Origin: Fidelibacterota bacterium
GTDB lineage: Bacteria; Fidelibacterota; UBA8477; JABMPR01
Length of the DNA: 46,236 nucleotides
Direction: 5' to 3'
Assembly (NCBI GenBank): GCA_021736185.1
Contig: JAIPGJ010000008.1
Coordinates: 1-46,236, forward strand
Positions 8,496-16,680 of the stretch are shown here, in pieces. The notes under the pieces are model-generated. The model ran no database searches. It was given only the letters and a program-made list of their open reading frames with translations, and was not told where the DNA came from. Positions within the stretch are counted from its first letter, which is position 1. Every line of letters begins with the position of its first letter. The translations under genes and the position numbers were made by a program.

Positions 8496-9305
8496 ATGAA
8501 CCTATCCCATCCCGCCTCATTTGAAAAAGAGACCCTCACCTTTCTTGAACCATTCCATTTTAGTGGGCACCAGCCATCTCTGGAGCATATTGCTGAAATT
8601 TCAAGGTTTTTCAGTCGACTACCTTATGAGAATATAAGTAAAATTTTGAAACGTGATCAGGCTGCTGGTCTGAAGCGCTTCAGATTGCCTGATGAGGTCA
8701 CCCATGACCATCTTGCCTGGCATCTGGGGGGCACCTGCTTCTCATTAAGCTATTTTTTGTGTGGGCTTTATTCAATTCTGGGGTACCAGGCTCAACCCCT
8801 CATCTGCCATTTAAATTGGGGACAAAACAACCATTCGGCCATCGCCATAGAATTTAATGGTGCCCGCTATCTGGTGGATCCAGGTTATATGATCTTCAGA
8901 CCCCTCCCTTTGAAAAAATCTAATGTCGAAGCCAGGCTCTCTGCTGAGACGGGGCTTTCTTTACGCTTTGATCCTGAATCGGATGAATATGCCGTTTATA
9001 CTTTTCGCAAGGGACAATTTGTCCGTCGCTATCGCTTTGCTGACAAAGCTGTTTCCTGGGAGCAATTTTCGAGCTTCTGGGATGCTTCCTTTGATCTCCC
9101 AGGTATGAATGATCTGACCCTGACCCGTGTTGAGGGTCAGGAGATGATCTTTGTTCAGGGTGATTTTATCAAGATTACTTCACCGGAAACCATCAAAAAA
9201 TTTCGCGAGGGCAATCTGGCTGAAACACTGATCAAGGAAAGATTCAGGATACCTCTGGAAAAACTGGAGGAAGCCAGATATGTTCTGCGACAGAGACAAT
9301 TATGA
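8496..9305 (+). CDS. Arylamine N-acetyltransferase-like protein
   Basis: A 269-residue papain-fold acyltransferase of the PF00797 type. The expected Cys-His-Asp triad is present in order and spacing: Cys81 in GGTCFSLSYFL, His113 in NNHSAIAI and Asp128 in YLVDPGYMI. The N-terminal LPYENISK matches the LPFENL stretch of NAT enzymes. The C-terminal half is divergent, so the acceptor may not be an arylamine; in other systems NAT-fold enzymes act on varied acyl acceptors. No signal peptide. The stop overlaps the ATG of the DUF4416 gene (ATGA), so the two are coupled. Confidence 0.85.
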   Translation: MNLSHPASFEKETLTFLEPFHFSGHQPSLEHIAEISRFFSRLPYENISKILKRDQAAGLKRFRLPDEVTHDHLAWHLGGTCFSLSYFLCGLYSILGYQAQPLICHLNWGQNNHSAIAIEFNGARYLVDPGYMIFRPLPLKKSNVEARLSAETGLSLRFDPESDEYAVYTFRKGQFVRRYRFADKAVSWEQFSSFWDASFDLPGMNDLTLTRVEGQEMIFVQGDFIKITSPETIKKFREGNLAETLIKERFRIPLEKLEEARYVLRQRQL

Positions 9306-9832
9306 AAACCGTTGAACCACAAAAAGTAAAATATTTTATCGGGGCTTTGTTTTCAAATGCTGATGTGCTGGAAAAAGCGCTGGGATTATGCCAGGCTGAA
9401 ATCGGTAATATTGACTTTCACAGCGAAAATTTCCCTTTTGAATTAACCCATTATTATGATGAAGAAATGGGTGGCCCCATATTCAGGAGCTTTTTCAGTT
9501 TTGAGACACTTAGAAGCCCAGGTGATCTTGCCAAATTGAAGGTTTTATGCAACAGAATTGAAGACCAGCTCAGTATTGAGGGGAATCGGAAAGTGAATCT
9601 GGATATGGGATATCTTGATTTCCACAAAGTGATCCTGGCCTCGGCCAAATACAATGGACAAAAAATTTATCTGGATCAGGGTATTTACGCGGACCCTACG
9701 TTATTCTTTGAAAGCGGACAATTTCATGCCTTTGAGAACACATTCCCTGATTTCAAATCGAACACCTATGATGAAGTGTTTCTAGAAATTCGCAACATAT
9801 ACAAGAACCAGCTAAAAAGCGGAGTCGTTTAA
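9302..9832 (+). CDS. DUF4416 family protein
   Basis: A 176-residue protein matching DUF4416 in several places: KYFIGALFSN at the start, IDFHSENFPFELTHYYDEEMG, SFETLRSPGDLAKLKV, VNLDMGYLDFHKVILAS, and IYLDQGIYADPTLFF. The family is found in Deltaproteobacteria and other anaerobe-rich phyla; its function is unknown to me. It is translationally coupled to the NAT-like acyltransferase gene, which suggests a shared pathway. It ends one base before the converging stop of the NagB/PIG-L fusion gene. Confidence 0.85.
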   Translation: MKTVEPQKVKYFIGALFSNADVLEKALGLCQAEIGNIDFHSENFPFELTHYYDEEMGGPIFRSFFSFETLRSPGDLAKLKVLCNRIEDQLSIEGNRKVNLDMGYLDFHKVILASAKYNGQKIYLDQGIYADPTLFFESGQFHAFENTFPDFKSNTYDEVFLEIRNIYKNQLKSGVV

Positions 9833-9833
9833 G

Positions 9834-12194
9834 CTAGATTTGAGATTCCGTTACTTTCTGTAACTCTCGTGCCCGCGTATAAAATTCTTCCAGCTCCATT
9901 TCTTTCAGATAGACCAGACCATGGGCTGCCCGAATCCTGGGATGACTGTTCTCGTACCAGAAATCGCTCCCCATGACTCTTTTCATATCCTGATGCTGTT
10001 GAACTTGGATAGCCTGAGCCAAGCCTGAAAAGGGACCATTATACTCGTGGCTGGGAAAAGGGGCATCTACCTGTGATTGGAAACAGTACTTGAATGTTTC
10101 TTTCATGATGGCCATGGAATTTAATGAAACTGGCACGAATATGTTGGCATCTGTGGGCTGGAATTTGAACCAGACATTGCGATAGCCCCAGACTCTCAGG
10201 GGTGCTTCGGGATGTTTCTCTTTATACAGGCGAATGGCTTCAGCAATGGCTTGCATCACCTTGTAATGGGTATCAGGACCACTGGCCTCAGGATCGAGAG
10301 CCAAGGTTACGACGGTCGGTCGGATTTTCTCCAGATACTCTAGAATGGGCTGGACATCGCGATCCATGGTGGGATCCTCGGTAAAAATGTCACCTTTATA
10401 AAAGCCCAGGCGTAAATGATGGACATTTTTAATGGGGGTTCCATAATGTCCCCATACCAGATCGGCTTCCCATTCCCTGATCCGCCCTTTGAGTTTCTGC
10501 ATGACAGGGTCGTCTTTTTGACCGGGATAGCGTGTCTCCAGATAATCAATGAGTTCCTTCATTTTGATGGAGAGCGTGTCCAGGGTATGCTCTGGGTACA
10601 GAATCAGCAGGTTGCGGATGAGTCGACGGGATGAACCATTATTTCGTAGTGTTGTACTGTGATGAGCAACACCATCCAGATAGGTATAAATATCTCTCTG
10701 GGCACCCATTTCATTGTCAGTATCATAGTAGCCTTCAAGCTTGAGGCGCAAAAATTGTTGGGTTTCCATATGGTCCAGGGCGTTTAGAATCTGATCCCGA
10801 ACGAATTCGTTGGTTACCGCATTAAAACCACTGGTCATATATGCAAAATGATGCTCATTCAGAGGGGTCCGTACCAGATGAACGATATGGGCCAGATATC
10901 CCAGCATGATATCGTCATGGTGGGGCGCTGTGTGGAAGAACACTTCGTTTTCCAGGCGAGTCAACCCACGCTTGATTTTCAACTGAAGATCATTGAAAAT
11001 CCTTGCCTTGATTTCCGGAAGGCTTGACTTACTGCGCCTGAGAGCTATGGATGGAACCAGCTTTTCTGCAACCTGAGCTTCGGTGATATTATGAATAGAA
11101 GTTTGCGAACGCATGGAAAGTGTGATCAAATGCTGATCTACAACCTCCTCAGATATTTCGGCAACGCTCTCCATTTCATGGGCCTGTCTTCTATCCAGAA
11201 ATACGGCAGCTCCAGCAGTGATGTAAAATCTGGCATTGGCCATCCCATGCAGAACACCCGCGGGGTAGATGTTATTGGCGGCTTCCTGAATGGATGCAGC
11301 AACAATTTTTGCCTTGGCTTCACCGGCTGCGAAAATCAAACAGGTTGCTTCAGGATTGTGGGTGATAGTCTGTAGACCGATGGTAATCACCAGCCGTTTC
11401 TGAGCTACGCCGATCCCACCCAAATCACCAGCAGCCGCCGCCTGGGTCTCAAAATTTGTTGAGGTAAGCCGGGTCGTTGAAAAATAATCAGAACCCCGGA
11501 CATTAAAGGCAATATGGCCATCAGGACCAATGCCCCCTAAGAAAAAACCAATTCCACCCTTGGCACGAATCTGACGTTCATAATTGCTACAGTATTCATC
11601 AATGCGCTCGATAGCTTCTTTTTGTAAGCGACCTTTTCCAGTTTTGGGCTGACTATATCTCAAGCTGAGATCCACCACATCATCAGGGAAGATTTCGTGG
11701 TATGTTTTCCCCTGGGGCAAGGCGATTTGGGTGGCGTCTATAAGTTGGGCTCGATCCGCCCTGATACCAAATCCATGGATATAATACTTCATCACATAGT
11801 CATAGAAACTGTTATGCTGGGTGGGGGATATGGGGAAAAACTCGTCAATTTGAACAAACTGCAGATGATGCAAGCTGGGTTTGCGTGAACGATCGAGACC
11901 CACTTTTTCCAGAAAATCACTGGTTTGTTTGTCTTCCCAATTTTTCAGATAGTGTTCGGCATAGCGGATGAAATATTCAGGTGTTTTACCTGTTGGGAGG
12001 GAAACAACTCCCTCAGGATTATCTTGAACCCATTCCAAAAATCTCAGGGCAGTCAACTGACCCAGATTGGGAAAATTGCTAACCTGAACAACGGGAATTT
12101 TTTCATCTGGATCATAGCAAAAATCCAGCTTGGAACGGGTGCGGAAGTAATTTTCTACTGGGGTGGGCGGATTGTAATTATTCTTTTTTATCAT
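9834..12194 (-). CDS. Glucosamine-6-phosphate deaminase-like / PIG-L-like fusion
   Basis: A 786-residue, two-domain protein. Residues about 35-370 are a NagB-type deaminase/isomerase domain: VSLPTGKTPE, VQIDEFFPI (the base Asp), and GGIGPDGHIAFN with Asp225 and His227. Residues about 415-780 resemble the PIG-L/LmbE deacetylase fold, with APHHDDIMLG (His425, His426, Asp427, Asp428) in place of the AHPDDE metal motif. The pairing suggests a two-step amino-sugar route: deacetylation, then deamination to fructose-6-phosphate. The residue after AFN, a catalytic Glu in E. coli NagB (Glu148), is Val232 here. Similar long NagB fusions occur in Bacteroidota, so the fusion itself is not new. The exact substrate is unsure. 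Confidence 0.88.
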   Translation of the reverse strand: MIKKNNYNPPTPVENYFRTRSKLDFCYDPDEKIPVVQVSNFPNLGQLTALRFLEWVQDNPEGVVSLPTGKTPEYFIRYAEHYLKNWEDKQTSDFLEKVGLDRSRKPSLHHLQFVQIDEFFPISPTQHNSFYDYVMKYYIHGFGIRADRAQLIDATQIALPQGKTYHEIFPDDVVDLSLRYSQPKTGKGRLQKEAIERIDEYCSNYERQIRAKGGIGFFLGGIGPDGHIAFNVRGSDYFSTTRLTSTNFETQAAAAGDLGGIGVAQKRLVITIGLQTITHNPEATCLIFAAGEAKAKIVAASIQEAANNIYPAGVLHGMANARFYITAGAAVFLDRRQAHEMESVAEISEEVVDQHLITLSMRSQTSIHNITEAQVAEKLVPSIALRRSKSSLPEIKARIFNDLQLKIKRGLTRLENEVFFHTAPHHDDIMLGYLAHIVHLVRTPLNEHHFAYMTSGFNAVTNEFVRDQILNALDHMETQQFLRLKLEGYYDTDNEMGAQRDIYTYLDGVAHHSTTLRNNGSSRRLIRNLLILYPEHTLDTLSIKMKELIDYLETRYPGQKDDPVMQKLKGRIREWEADLVWGHYGTPIKNVHHLRLGFYKGDIFTEDPTMDRDVQPILEYLEKIRPTVVTLALDPEASGPDTHYKVMQAIAEAIRLYKEKHPEAPLRVWGYRNVWFKFQPTDANIFVPVSLNSMAIMKETFKYCFQSQVDAPFPSHEYNGPFSGLAQAIQVQQHQDMKRVMGSDFWYENSHPRIRAAHGLVYLKEMELEEFYTRARELQKVTESQI

Positions 12195-12375
12195 GGGTTC
12201 ATTATGCTAGACTTAAAGGGGATTTCCAATCATTTTTTATAAAATATCTTTTTATAAATACAATAATATCAATATGCACTAAATGTTGTTTGTTTGATTT
12301 ATTTACTAACCATAAATAATTAATAATGGAGCATTAAGCGCAATCGTAAAATTGTAATTAGAGGAATTATTGGCT

Positions 12376-13059
12376 ATGTTGAAGGATATGACTGGAAGCT
12401 TCAATACTGCTATTGTTGTCGCTGCTGGGAGCGGCAGCCGACTGACAAGTGAAATTCCCAAACAATTTCTCAAACTGAGGGGGCTGGAAATTTTAGCCTA
12501 TTCTGTGCAGGCTTTCCTGGCTCATCCAAAAATTAATGAGGTGATCATCGTCACCTCCAAGCACTATCTGGAGCATGTAGCCAGAGAATATCCAAACTGC
12601 CAAATTGTCCCCGGTGGCGAAACCAGGCAAGACTCGGTGTTCAATGGCTTGAGCGCTTGCTCAGCCAACACGGACATCGTTTTGGTTCATGACGCAGCCA
12701 GACCCTTGATTCCAGCTCGGGTTATTGATGAATGTCTTTTTCGTCTACAAACTTTGGACGGTGTCGCTCCTGCAGTAAGACCTGTTGATTCCATGGTGGA
12801 AATCGGGGAAACAAGCTTCAGGAACCTTCAGCGTGATTCGCTTAGAATAATTCAAACACCTCAATGCTTTCACTTCAATATTCTGAGAGATGCCCATGAC
12901 TCAGGGAAAATTGATACAGATGAAATGGGTCTCGTCAAGCAGTCCAATCCAAAAGCCCGGCTGGGTTTCGTGGATGGTGCCCCAGAAACCATCAAGGTGA
13001 CCAGATCGATTGATCTTGACATCGTTGAGATGTTTCTTCGGAACCAGGAAAAAGCATAA
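12376..13059 (+). CDS. ispD: IspD/TarI-family cytidylyltransferase
   Basis: Transfers CMP from CTP to a polyol phosphate. In IspD this is 2-C-methyl-D-erythritol 4-phosphate (isoprenoid MEP pathway); in the close relative TarI it is ribitol 5-phosphate. Motifs: AAGSGSRL, PKQFLKL, GGETRQDSVFNGL, VHDAARPLI, QTPQCFHF, TDEMGLV and ETIKVT, which fit IspD slightly better. The frame is open from a TTG at 12370, but GAGGAA at 12361-12366 is spaced nine bases from the ATG at 12376, which I take as the start (227 residues). The next gene is a TagB/TagF-like polyol-phosphate transferase 16 bases away, so a role in making a CDP-polyol for the envelope is a real alternative. Confidence 0.88.
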   Translation: MLKDMTGSFNTAIVVAAGSGSRLTSEIPKQFLKLRGLEILAYSVQAFLAHPKINEVIIVTSKHYLEHVAREYPNCQIVPGGETRQDSVFNGLSACSANTDIVLVHDAARPLIPARVIDECLFRLQTLDGVAPAVRPVDSMVEIGETSFRNLQRDSLRIIQTPQCFHFNILRDAHDSGKIDTDEMGLVKQSNPKARLGFVDGAPETIKVTRSIDLDIVEMFLRNQEKA

Positions 13060-13075
13060 ATCAGAAATCTTCTTG

Positions 13076-14140
13076 ATGCGCCACACCCTCGATTTAGTCT
13101 ATTCAACAACCAAGGGATATGCCAGCTTAGCCCCCCTTTTCAAATATATGAGCACCCAGGGTTGGCAGGTTCGTCTGGAGAAAGTTCATCGAAATTGTTT
13201 CCGGAACCGTAAGCTGTTAAAAACGATCTCACCCCATATTGTCATCGCCTATGACAAACCTCTGGTCCGGCTTGAAAAATGCGGCTGGAAGGGAAAGTTT
13301 ATTTACATCGAGCATGGCCTCAGTCCCATGAAATACTATACCTATAAATACAATTTCTTTCAAAGAGCAGATCTGCTTTTTTATCCCGGCGAAGTATTCA
13401 AACGTAAGATGGAAGCTATCAATCCGCAGTTTGAACGTGGTCTCCTGGGAGGGTATCCCAAAGTAGATGAATTGGTAAATCTGAAAATTGATCGAAATTT
13501 ATTGTGTTCAAAATATGGTTTAAACCCGGATAAGCCGGTTATTCTCTTTGCTCCTTCCTGGGGTGGCAAGAGGAACAAGAACGCGGGGATTCACAATGCC
13601 AAGCATCTCTTGTCACTTGAGAATCTGTTAATTGTTCCACACTCTGCTGATTACTCCTATGCCAAAAAATATGCTGCGGTGCGCCCTGGCGATGGCAATA
13701 TCAATCAGTTTTTACACCTGGCAGATGTGGTAGTCAGTGATATTTCCTCCGTTTTGGCAGAAGCTTCTATTTTGGATAAACCGGTTGTTCAGCTCATCCT
13801 GCCAGCCTACCCTGGTTGTTTCCCAGAAGCAGAAAGCAGGAAATCCGGAATCTGGGTCTCAGACGATATTCTGGCCGCAGAGCAGATGACCGACCGTTCT
13901 GTACGACCCTTCAAAATCCCCTATATAGATGAAGACTGGATTATGGGTCACACAGCCCGGCCAGCAGAACTCGAGGAGGCCATTCATGATGCCATCGAGA
14001 ATCCTCAACGGTTCAGCAAAGAGCGTACATACTGGGCTCAACAAAGCTGTTGGAAGGCTGATGGTCACTCATGCAAGCGAATTGCCCATATGATTGAGCA
14101 ATATTTGAATGATGGCTCAGTCACCCAATTGATGGACTGA
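13076..14140 (+). CDS. CDP-glycerol glycerophosphotransferase-like (TagB/TagF family)
   Basis: A 354-residue GT-B-type protein of PF04464. It has YIEHGLSPMKY near residue 90 (the THG-type catalytic His motif), VILFAPSWGGKRNK in the middle and VVSDISSVLAEASILDKPVVQL near 245, the classic donor-site stretch of CDP-glycerol/CDP-ribitol transferases. Family members move polyol phosphates from CDP donors to membrane glycans. The start is taken as the ATG at 13076, just past the cytidylyltransferase stop; the longer frame from 13010 begins with TTG and overlaps the previous gene. In a diderm the product would be a lipopolysaccharide or capsule decoration rather than teichoic acid; acceptor and donor are inferred. 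Confidence 0.85.
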   Translation: MRHTLDLVYSTTKGYASLAPLFKYMSTQGWQVRLEKVHRNCFRNRKLLKTISPHIVIAYDKPLVRLEKCGWKGKFIYIEHGLSPMKYYTYKYNFFQRADLLFYPGEVFKRKMEAINPQFERGLLGGYPKVDELVNLKIDRNLLCSKYGLNPDKPVILFAPSWGGKRNKNAGIHNAKHLLSLENLLIVPHSADYSYAKKYAAVRPGDGNINQFLHLADVVVSDISSVLAEASILDKPVVQLILPAYPGCFPEAESRKSGIWVSDDILAAEQMTDRSVRPFKIPYIDEDWIMGHTARPAELEEAIHDAIENPQRFSKERTYWAQQSCWKADGHSCKRIAHMIEQYLNDGSVTQLMD

Positions 14141-14154
14141 ATCGCAGTGAAAGC

Positions 14155-14213
14155 TTGTCTTTATACTTTGCTTAATTATATATCCAGGTCCAAAATTGTG
14201 CGGGCGCGACAAT
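14155..14213 (+). promoter_or_regulatory. Candidate promoter and operator ahead of the licC-like gene
   Basis: TTGTCT (14155-14160), a 16-base spacer and TATATA (14177-14182) form a sigma70-like promoter in the 126-base gap before the LicC-like gene. Twelve bases further on, ATTGT (14195-14199) and ACAAT (14209-14213) form an inverted repeat around a nine-base G+C-rich spacer, in a suitable position for an operator. Pattern only; no regulator is identified. Confidence 0.35.
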
Positions 14214-14266
14214 CGTATTAAACTGAATCCAAAAACTTGGGTTTCTAAAAAAACATAGGTGTAATA

Positions 14267-14947
14267 ATGAGAGCAATAATTCTAGCAGCAGGCATTGGTT
14301 CGCGACTGGGGAACCCCCGTCCCAAACCGCTGACACAACTTTCCACCGGGGAATTAATCATGGGCAGACAGGTGGAAGCCCTAAAACAGGTCGTTTCTGT
14401 GGATGATATTCTGGTCGTTGTCGGTTTCAAAAAAGATCTTATTATGGAAGAGTTTTCCGAACTTACCTATGTTTTTAATAACCTCTATGACCGCACGAAT
14501 ACCTCAAAAAGCTTACTGAAAGCCCTGAAAAAAGTCAGGTCTGATGATGTCATCTGGCTCAATGGAGATGTGGTTTTTGATGCACAAGTCCTCACTCGGG
14601 TGGTGGCTGCAAAAACTTCCTGCATGGCAGTAAACACTGCATCCGTAGCGGAAGAGGAAGTCAAGTATACGGTGTCCGCTGATGGTTCCATCAAGGAGGT
14701 ATCCAAGACAGTAAGCAATGCTCTGGGCGAGTCTGTGGGAATCAACAAAATTATTGCCCGCGATGTACCCTTGTTTATCGAGATGCTTGAACGCTGTGAA
14801 AATGATGACTATTTTGAGCGTGGAATTGAATTCGCCATTGGCAGTGGCTTGAAAATTTATCCAGTAGACGTTTCAGATGTACTCTGTATTGAGGTCGATT
14901 TCACCGAGGATTTGGAAAAAGCGAATCAGGAATTAGGAGAGGTGTGA
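14267..14947 (+). CDS. LicC-like phosphocholine cytidylyltransferase
   Basis: A 226-residue nucleotidyltransferase. It has AIILAAGIGSRLGNP then PKPLTQL (nucleotide-binding P-loop and Lys), VVVGFKKDLI, FNNLYDRTNTSKSLLKAL, IWLNGDVVF (metal-binding Asp) and a C-terminal CIEVDFTEDLEKA, similar to the EID...EDL end of LicC proteins. LicC makes CDP-choline from phosphocholine and CTP. The next gene is LicD-like and overlaps it by four bases (GTGA), which strongly supports a CDP-choline-type donor. PntC, which makes CMP-aminoethylphosphonate, is a related alternative. A good AGGTG Shine-Dalgarno precedes the ATG. Confidence 0.83.
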   Translation: MRAIILAAGIGSRLGNPRPKPLTQLSTGELIMGRQVEALKQVVSVDDILVVVGFKKDLIMEEFSELTYVFNNLYDRTNTSKSLLKALKKVRSDDVIWLNGDVVFDAQVLTRVVAAKTSCMAVNTASVAEEEVKYTVSADGSIKEVSKTVSNALGESVGINKIIARDVPLFIEMLERCENDDYFERGIEFAIGSGLKIYPVDVSDVLCIEVDFTEDLEKANQELGEV

Positions 14948-16029
14948 ACAACTTCTTTTTTACCGTACTAAGCCTCTTTCATCAATCAAAAATTAGCTAT
15001 ACGATTGGGGCTGAATCACTGGTTGGTCTCGTAGAGGGTGATCTTTTCAAGTATACTCATAACCTCCGTCTCTACCTCTTTCCAGTTCCTTCCTTCCGCT
15101 TGGTATTCATAGCCCTTAGGCTTCTGAAATACGGAATTTATTTTAAGCCCAAGTATAGCCAGGGACATCTTTTCTACAAGCTTCGTCATAAACCAAGTCT
15201 GTTCAAAAAAGATGCTACTTTCATAACCATTATTCCGCTGAAATCGGTCGAAAATGGCTTCATCGCCTTTTTGGGTGGTCATGACACATTTTTTGCCTCA
15301 GAGGATCTAGGCGAGACTTCTTTACTGGGTGTAGAATATGATGATCACACACTCCAGGTTCCTCAAAAGCGTGTTCAGTTTGAGAAGAAATACAAGGCTG
15401 AATTGATGTCTGGTTTTTACCAGAAACATGAGGTACAGTTTGATTCAGATTCTGAAAAAAGAGCTGTGAAATTCATGCACGAAAACGTGTCTGTGATGAA
15501 TGAAGCTGGCATCGATTTCTGGATTGAGGGTGGAACCCTTCTGGGAGCACTGAGAGACAAAAAGTTGATTCCCTGGGATCACGATCTGGACTTTGGAATG
15601 AAATACGAATCGGAAGCACAGATGAAGGGTTTGATTCGAAAATTACGTCGTCACTTTTACGTCAGTGTAAAATCTTTCCCCAGGGTATCAAAAATCTGGC
15701 ATTTAGGTAAATATAGAGTGTTGAAAATTTATCCCAGGAAATATTTATTTTTTAAAGACTCCTTGTGTCTCGATCTCTTTGTTTACTACAAAGGCACACT
15801 CCCGGGTCATGACGAACCAGTTTACAAATATGTAGTTTGGGATAGGAATGCTTTTCACCGCAAAGAATTTTTTGACACCATCGAAACGATAAAATTTTAC
15901 GGGAGTGAGGTTCCGGTTCCTGCAAATCCAGAGAAATTTATTGCCGTGAAGTATGGTGAAGATTGGCGGATACCTGTCAAGGAATGGAATGTCGCCCTGG
16001 ATGATGGATCCATTTACAGAGAAGATTGA
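14944..16029 (+). CDS. LicD-family phosphotransferase with an extra N-terminal domain
   Basis: A 361-residue protein. Residues about 195-360 are a LicD/fukutin-type nucleotidyltransferase-fold domain: FWIEGGTLLGALRDKKLIPW, then DHDLDFGM with the metal-binding Asp residues, LCLDLFVYY, and a C-terminal EKFIAVKYGEDWRIP. LicD moves phosphocholine from CDP-choline onto a glycan. The first 150 residues are unusual: ISYTIGAESLVGLVEGDLFKY lines up loosely with the start of a LicD domain but has no acidic metal site, suggesting a degenerate tandem copy. The start is GTG, overlapping the LicC-like stop. It lies three bases before the sialyltransferase-like gene. Confidence 0.87.
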   Translation: MNNFFFTVLSLFHQSKISYTIGAESLVGLVEGDLFKYTHNLRLYLFPVPSFRLVFIALRLLKYGIYFKPKYSQGHLFYKLRHKPSLFKKDATFITIIPLKSVENGFIAFLGGHDTFFASEDLGETSLLGVEYDDHTLQVPQKRVQFEKKYKAELMSGFYQKHEVQFDSDSEKRAVKFMHENVSVMNEAGIDFWIEGGTLLGALRDKKLIPWDHDLDFGMKYESEAQMKGLIRKLRRHFYVSVKSFPRVSKIWHLGKYRVLKIYPRKYLFFKDSLCLDLFVYYKGTLPGHDEPVYKYVVWDRNAFHRKEFFDTIETIKFYGSEVPVPANPEKFIAVKYGEDWRIPVKEWNVALDDGSIYRED

Positions 16030-16032
16030 GTC

Positions 16033-16680
16033 ATGACAAACTTCAATTTACATGATCTTCCGGCCCAATTTCAATCACTCCAAAATGCATCTGTCCTGAT
16101 TGTTGGGAATGGCCCTAGTGCTGCCCAACATGAGCTGGGTCATAAGATCGACACTTTTGACTGCATTGTGCGAATCAACAACTTTGTCACGCATCCTCTT
16201 GAATCAAAAGTTGGATCGCGCACTGATATTTGGGTAAATGGGGCAAACCAGGGTTTAAAGAAACGTACAGCTGTCCCCGTAAAAATCTTGGTAATGATAC
16301 CTCCTGTCGTCCTCAATCACAAGGGGGATGCTATCCACCCTCGTATTGAAAAACGGCTGGGCACGAAGAACTACACATTGCTGCCACTGAAGATCATGTC
16401 TGAGATGGAAAAAAGTTGTGGTTTGGAGCGACCGACAACCGGATTCTTTGCGATCTACTTTTTTTATTTATTGGGTCTGGATGTGACGCTTCACGGCTTT
16501 GATTTTTTTGTTGGTTCCACAGCCCACTATTTTGACAGCCCCATTAAGCGATGGCTTAAGGAAAAGGGGCTTATTAAAAAAGCCGCCAAGCATGATGTGC
16601 ATCAGGAGAAGGAATTTGTGGAAACCCTCATTCAAGAGGGCAAAATAAAAGTTTTAAACGCGTCGCCTGTCTCGCTTTAG
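16033..16680 (+). CDS. GT29-like sialyltransferase
   Basis: A 215-residue putative glycosyltransferase. It shows the sialylmotif pattern of family GT29: VLIVGNGPSAAQ followed by IDTFDCIVRINNF (L motif), ERPTTGFFAIYFFYLLGLDV then LHGFDFF (S motif), and HDVHQEKEF (His and Glu of the VS motif). Donors in this family are CMP-sialic acids. GT42 bacterial enzymes also start with NGPS, so the exact CAZy family is not settled by eye. No signal peptide or membrane anchor is seen, so it probably acts at the cytoplasmic face. A donor supply (NeuA, NeuB, phosphatase) lies just downstream, past the EamA gene on the other strand. Its 3' end overlaps that gene by 27 bases. Confidence 0.75.
   Translation: MTNFNLHDLPAQFQSLQNASVLIVGNGPSAAQHELGHKIDTFDCIVRINNFVTHPLESKVGSRTDIWVNGANQGLKKRTAVPVKILVMIPPVVLNHKGDAIHPRIEKRLGTKNYTLLPLKIMSEMEKSCGLERPTTGFFAIYFFYLLGLDVTLHGFDFFVGSTAHYFDSPIKRWLKEKGLIKKAAKHDVHQEKEFVETLIQEGKIKVLNASPVSL

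Noticed and set aside
12234-12258. Direct repeat TTTTTATAAA twice (12234-12243 and 12249-12258).
   Set aside because: A+T-rich intergenic DNA between divergent genes; too simple to call a site.
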